NCBI GenBank assembly: GCA_902606105.1
Contig: CACLFK010000003.1
Span: 1-64,000 of the forward strand
Direction: 5' to 3'
Length of the DNA: 64,000 nucleotides
From: an uncultured Pelagibacteraceae bacterium
Lineage (GTDB): Bacteria; Pseudomonadota; Alphaproteobacteria; Pelagibacterales; Pelagibacteraceae
The translations under genes were made by a program, and so were the position numbers. The notes under the pieces are model-generated. The model was given only the letters and a program-made list of their open reading frames with translations. It was not told the origin of the DNA and searched no databases. This document shows positions 61,579 through 64,000 of this stretch, piece after piece. Within the stretch, counting starts at the first letter, position 1. Each line of letters starts with the position of its first letter.

Positions 61579-62614
61579 AGGTTAATTTCCATTTTTTCCT
61601 TCCACCAAAGACTGTATTGATTATCTTTGTAGGATTAATAGAGCCTATAATTTTATTATTACTATCTATGACTCCTACAGTTTTTTCTTGAGTTAGAATT
61701 TTTTCAGCAACATTTTCAATAATCTCATCTTTTGAAACTCTTAAATCTCCTAAATTGTCATTTTTAGTTTGATCCATTACATCTTCAATTAACAAAACTT
61801 TTTCTCTTGGAACTTCCTCAGTAAATTTCCTCACATATTCAGTTGCGGGATTTAAAACTATTTTAGCGGGTGTATCTAATTGTTCAATGATACCATCTTT
61901 CATAATTGCTATTCGATCAGCTAGCTTTAAAGCTTCATCAAAATCATGAGTAATGAACATAATAGTTTTTTGCAATTTATCTTGAAGTCTTAAAAATTCA
62001 TCCTGCATTTCTTTTCGGATCAAAGGATCTAACGCGGAAAAAGGTTCATCTAAAAACCAAATATCTGGTTCTACTGCTAAAGATCTTGCAATACCAACTC
62101 TTTGCTGTTGTCCTCCTGATAGTTCTCTTGGAAAATAGTTTTCTCTTCCATCTAGTCCAACTAACTTAACCATATCCATTGCCTTGCTAATGCTATCGTC
62201 AGTGTTAATCCCTTTGATTTGAAGTGGGAATGCAATATTTTCTACTACAGTTTTATGTGGCAATAACGCGAAGCTCTGAAAAACCATTCCCATTTTATTT
62301 CTTCTAAGATCAATGAGTTCTTTGTTGTTCAAGTCTAATAAATCTTGACCCTCTATAAAAATTTTTCCTCCTGTTGCATCTGTTAATCTTGAAATACATC
62401 TAAGTAATGTTGATTTGCCTGATCCAGATAAACCCATCACAACCAACATTTCTCCTTTTGCTACTTCAAAAGAAGCATTATTAACTCCAACTATACATCC
62501 GTTTTCTTGAAAAGTTTTTGCATCTACATTTCCATTTGCTTCTTGAAGCATTTTTTCAGCATTTTCGCCAAAAATTTTATAAACAGACTCACATTTAATA
62601 ACTGCGTCAGACAT
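61478..62614 (-). CDS. Glycine betaine/TMAO ABC transporter ATP-binding protein (ProV/TmoV-like)
   Basis: This 378-aa ATPase has Walker A GLSGSGKSTLLR (about 57-68), the signature ELSGGQQQRVGIARSL, Walker B IWFLDEPFSALDP and a shortened CBS-like C-terminal region ending around NPTKIINTVFGGRKKW. The last 40 residues read through the start of the permease gene and look unlike any ProV tail. Loss of one A in the A6 run (61589-61594) or the following A3 run would stop the frame at a TAA just before the permease ATG. The true end is probably near 61581. Confidence 0.85.
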   Translation of the reverse strand: MSDAVIKCESVYKIFGENAEKMLQEANGNVDAKTFQENGCIVGVNNASFEVAKGEMLVVMGLSGSGKSTLLRCISRLTDATGGKIFIEGQDLLDLNNKELIDLRRNKMGMVFQSFALLPHKTVVENIAFPLQIKGINTDDSISKAMDMVKLVGLDGRENYFPRELSGGQQQRVGIARSLAVEPDIWFLDEPFSALDPLIRKEMQDEFLRLQDKLQKTIMFITHDFDEALKLADRIAIMKDGIIEQLDTPAKIVLNPATEYVRKFTEEVPREKVLLIEDVMDQTKNDNLGDLRVSKDEIIENVAEKILTQEKTVGVIDSNNKIIGSINPTKIINTVFGGRKKWKLTYGIFKKKPKDISMVVFISCFFCLMFFNRSPRNI

Positions 62615-62680
62615 AAATTATTATTAAGTTATACGAAATTTAATTGAATTAATATGCATATAATACTTGTTTCTCCTTAA

Positions 62681-63232
62681 TTAAAAATTTTTGATATAAT
62701 AAATTCTAGTATCAATACCAGTACTTAAAAAACTTAATGCTTCCCCACTTACTTTAATTTTTTCATCAACCCCAACATTGTTTCCACTGACCGTAAAACC
62801 TGCAAAACATTTATTTTTTTCTTCATCCCACTCGACAAATGTCTCATCGATTTTATTGCCATTAATTGTATAAATTTCATGCGCTCTAAAATTAAGGAAA
62901 TTAGCCCCCATTATTGCTCTTTGTGGAATAAGTTTTGTAGCTTTACAGACTTTCTCGTAAACATCTTCCGATAATCTATAATGATTAGTTCCATCAAAAG
63001 TAACTAAAATTCCAGATGGCAGACTTGATATTAATTCATTTAATTTCCTCTCTTCTGCAATTCTATCTTCCTCAATTTTCATCCTTTTAACTAAATCATC
63101 ACCCTCTCCAAAAATATTATTTAAGATAATAAAAGATAAAATTATTATTAATGTAATAATAATTAATCCAACAAACTGTCTAATTGACTCTGGTAAATTC
63201 TTTATTTTAGTAAAATAATTTTCTTGATTCAT
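62681..63232 (-). CDS. Uncharacterised membrane-anchored protein of the betaine/TMAO operon
   Basis: The open frame reaches 63289, but the ATG at 63232 (MNQENYFTKIKN) overlaps the MORN gene stop by one base (TAATG) and gives 183 aa. One membrane helix lies at about 21-43 (VGLIIITLIIILSFIILNNI). The remainder is a soluble domain with a short helical stretch and beta-rich SGILVTFDGTNHYRLSEDVY and KCFAGFTVSGNN. I do not recognise a family. It is likely in the periplasm or cytoplasmic membrane face. Confidence 0.6.
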   Translation of the reverse strand: MNQENYFTKIKNLPESIRQFVGLIIITLIIILSFIILNNIFGEGDDLVKRMKIEEDRIAEERKLNELISSLPSGILVTFDGTNHYRLSEDVYEKVCKATKLIPQRAIMGANFLNFRAHEIYTINGNKIDETFVEWDEEKNKCFAGFTVSGNNVGVDEKIKVSGEALSFLSTGIDTRIYYIKNF

Positions 63233-63609
63233 TATTTCTGAAGTTTTCCATTTTTCCAAATTCCTGATTTTTGTTTTCCATCTGCCCAAGTAAATGTTCC
63301 ATTGCCATTCATAAAACCATTAGCCCACTCTCCATCATAAGTAGAACCATCAGGGAATATTAAAATCCCCTGTCCACTCCACACACTATTTTTAAATTCA
63401 CCTTTATAGATATATCCGTTAGGCCAAGTTTCTACTCCTTTACCTTGTTTTTTTGTCTCGACCCACTCACCTTCATAAGTAGTTTTATCTGTATAAACCC
63501 ATTTTCCATATCCATTTTCACAATTTCCCTCTTTACATCCGGTGCTTCTAGCAAAAGCTGATGTATGAACAAAATAAGTTAAAATTAAAAATAAAAAAAT
63601 TTTTTTCAT
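63232..63609 (-). CDS. MORN-repeat secreted protein
   Basis: This 125-aa protein has a signal peptide (about 1-20, ending AFARS). Four MORN repeats follow: GYGKWVYTDKTTYEGEW, GKGVETWPNGYIYKGEF, GQGILIFPDGSTYDGEW and GNGTFTWADGKQKSGIW. MORN repeats bind lipids or proteins at membranes in other systems. It lies between the importer's binding-protein gene and the ATPase/permease genes, coupled to the following membrane protein by TAATG. The role in transport is unknown. Confidence 0.85.
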   Translation of the reverse strand: MKKIFLFLILTYFVHTSAFARSTGCKEGNCENGYGKWVYTDKTTYEGEWVETKKQGKGVETWPNGYIYKGEFKNSVWSGQGILIFPDGSTYDGEWANGFMNGNGTFTWADGKQKSGIWKNGKLQK

Positions 63610-63633
63610 GATTTTATTTTACACAATATTAGG

Positions 63634-63669
63634 TAAAAAAAAATCTCCCCCAACAAAGTTGGGAGAGAT
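63634..63669 (-). terminator. Rho-independent terminator of the binding-protein gene
   Basis: Reading leftward, ATCTCTCCCAAC, loop TTT, GTTGGGGGAGAT form a 12-bp stem with one mismatch, followed by a run of ten Ts (63634-63643 on the complement). This sits 25 nt after the stop of the substrate-binding gene and is the clearest intrinsic terminator in the window. It would separate the binding-protein gene from the MORN gene downstream and lower expression of the latter. Confidence 0.85.
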
Positions 63670-63693
63670 CTATAAGTTTTTAAATGTTTAACC

Positions 63694-64000
63694 TTAATGA
63701 TCGTGTGTAAATTCTTCCCACACTTTCTTATTGTCCGCTAACCATTTTTTAGCTGCATCCTCATGAGTCATTTTATCCATGTCAACTAAAGCTGCCATTG
63801 CTCCAATTTGACTTGTAGAAAATGACATTTTTTTAAATACCTTAGCTGCTTTTGGATGAGTTTTTGGAAAATCCTCATGTGCTGCTTTTTTCAGATAGCC
63901 ATCTGGAGAACCACATTTTCCATCTCCACCATCTTCTGGTCTGCAACCTGCAGTGTATGGAGGAAAGTCAATAAATGTAAAACCAGCCCCATCAGTAAAA
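63694..64000 (-). CDS. Glycine betaine/TMAO substrate-binding protein, C-terminal part
   Basis: The frame runs off the right edge, so only the last 102 residues are seen. They match the ProX/TmoX binding-protein C-terminus: FIDFPPYTAGCRPEDGGDGK, CGSPDGYLKK, and KKMSFSTSQIGAMAALVDM, ending WEEFTHDH. The two cysteines probably form a disulfide. It would deliver ligand to the permease and ATPase encoded downstream, although a terminator and two unrelated genes lie between. Confidence 0.82.
   Translation of the reverse strand, partial: FTDGAGFTFIDFPPYTAGCRPEDGGDGKCGSPDGYLKKAAHEDFPKTHPKAAKVFKKMSFSTSQIGAMAALVDMDKMTHEDAAKKWLADNKKVWEEFTHDH

Noticed and set aside
1..64000. CRISPR arrays, insertion sequences, prophage, tRNA or rRNA genes
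   Set aside because: No regularly spaced repeats, transposase or integrase motifs, or tRNA-like cloverleaf with CCA were seen in the short intergenic regions.

Overview
The window looks like a chromosomal segment of a SAR11-type marine alphaproteobacterium (Pelagibacterales). The DNA is strongly A+T rich by eye (not counted). Genes are packed with overlaps of 1-20 nt or gaps of a few bases, stop-start fusions such as TAATG are common, and no tRNA, rRNA, transposase, prophage or CRISPR is visible. The gene content fits methylated-osmolyte and one-carbon oxidation: dimethylglycine dehydrogenase with its own ETF and ETF-QO, heterotetrameric sarcosine oxidase, formate-THF ligase, a DmdA-like GcvT-family demethylase beside a MetF-like protein, trimethylamine monooxygenase, AcuI, methanethiol oxidase and two betaine/TMAO-type ABC importers. 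The organism assignment is an inference from this content, not from a marker-gene phylogeny.

Layout. 1-4.4 kb: sugar-acid degradation (FAH hydrolase, SDR and beta-hydroxyacid dehydrogenase leftward; IlvD/EDD dehydratase rightward) around a palindromic operator candidate. 4.4-4.7 kb: a 9-codon ORF with a near-perfect ribosome binding site and a chain of RNA hairpins. 4.7-7.5 kb: an unknown protein, cytochrome c' and cytochrome b561 with overlapping divergent starts, DUF4396 and an ETHE1-like persulfide dioxygenase. 7.6-13.3 kb: AzlCD, a ferric-iron FbpABC importer with Fur-type boxes, and a peroxiredoxin. 13.3-18.7 kb: LysR, AcuI, FolE, HisI, three tandem 2OG-Fe(II) oxygenases and DUF2237. 18.7-24.5 kb: ETF-QO, EtfA, EtfB and DMGDH. 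24.5-28.8 kb: DUF4864, a BT1-like transporter, CoA-binding protein, ferredoxin and methanethiol oxidase.

28.9-33.3 kb is a seven-gene leftward operon: Rieske oxygenase, methyltransferase, APS-kinase-like P-loop kinase, small nucleotidylyltransferase, 2OG oxygenase, enoyl-CoA hydratase homologue and a small membrane protein. I cannot match it to a described pathway. 33.5-38.3 kb, divergent from it: betaine-type binding protein and permease without an ATPase, MetF-like and DmdA-like proteins, a 36-aa membrane peptide and YIP1. 38.3-41.7 kb: a four-gene leftward operon of a divergent M19 dipeptidase homologue, an unknown 553-aa protein, DUF3726 and a 55-aa two-CxxC protein. This operon and the 28.9-33.3 kb operon are my leading candidates for undescribed systems.

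41.8-46.7 kb: PurE, PurK, GNAT, cold-shock protein with structured UTRs, Asp/Glu racemase, an unknown protein, a lipoprotein and a DMT exporter. 46.7-53.6 kb: SoxBDAG divergent from Fhs. 53.6-57.0 kb: glutamine amidotransferase and Fe-ADH divergent from Tmm. 57.0-64.0 kb: GpsA, GlpK, a double-domain betaine/TMAO permease, its ATPase, a membrane protein, a MORN-repeat protein and the C-terminal end of the substrate-binding protein, cut by the window edge.

The inferred common theme is import of quaternary amines and sulfonium compounds, stepwise removal of methyl groups to tetrahydrofolate, and recovery of energy through ETF and folate-linked C1 oxidation. Dipeptidase-like, MORN and small-peptide genes of unknown role are embedded in these operons.
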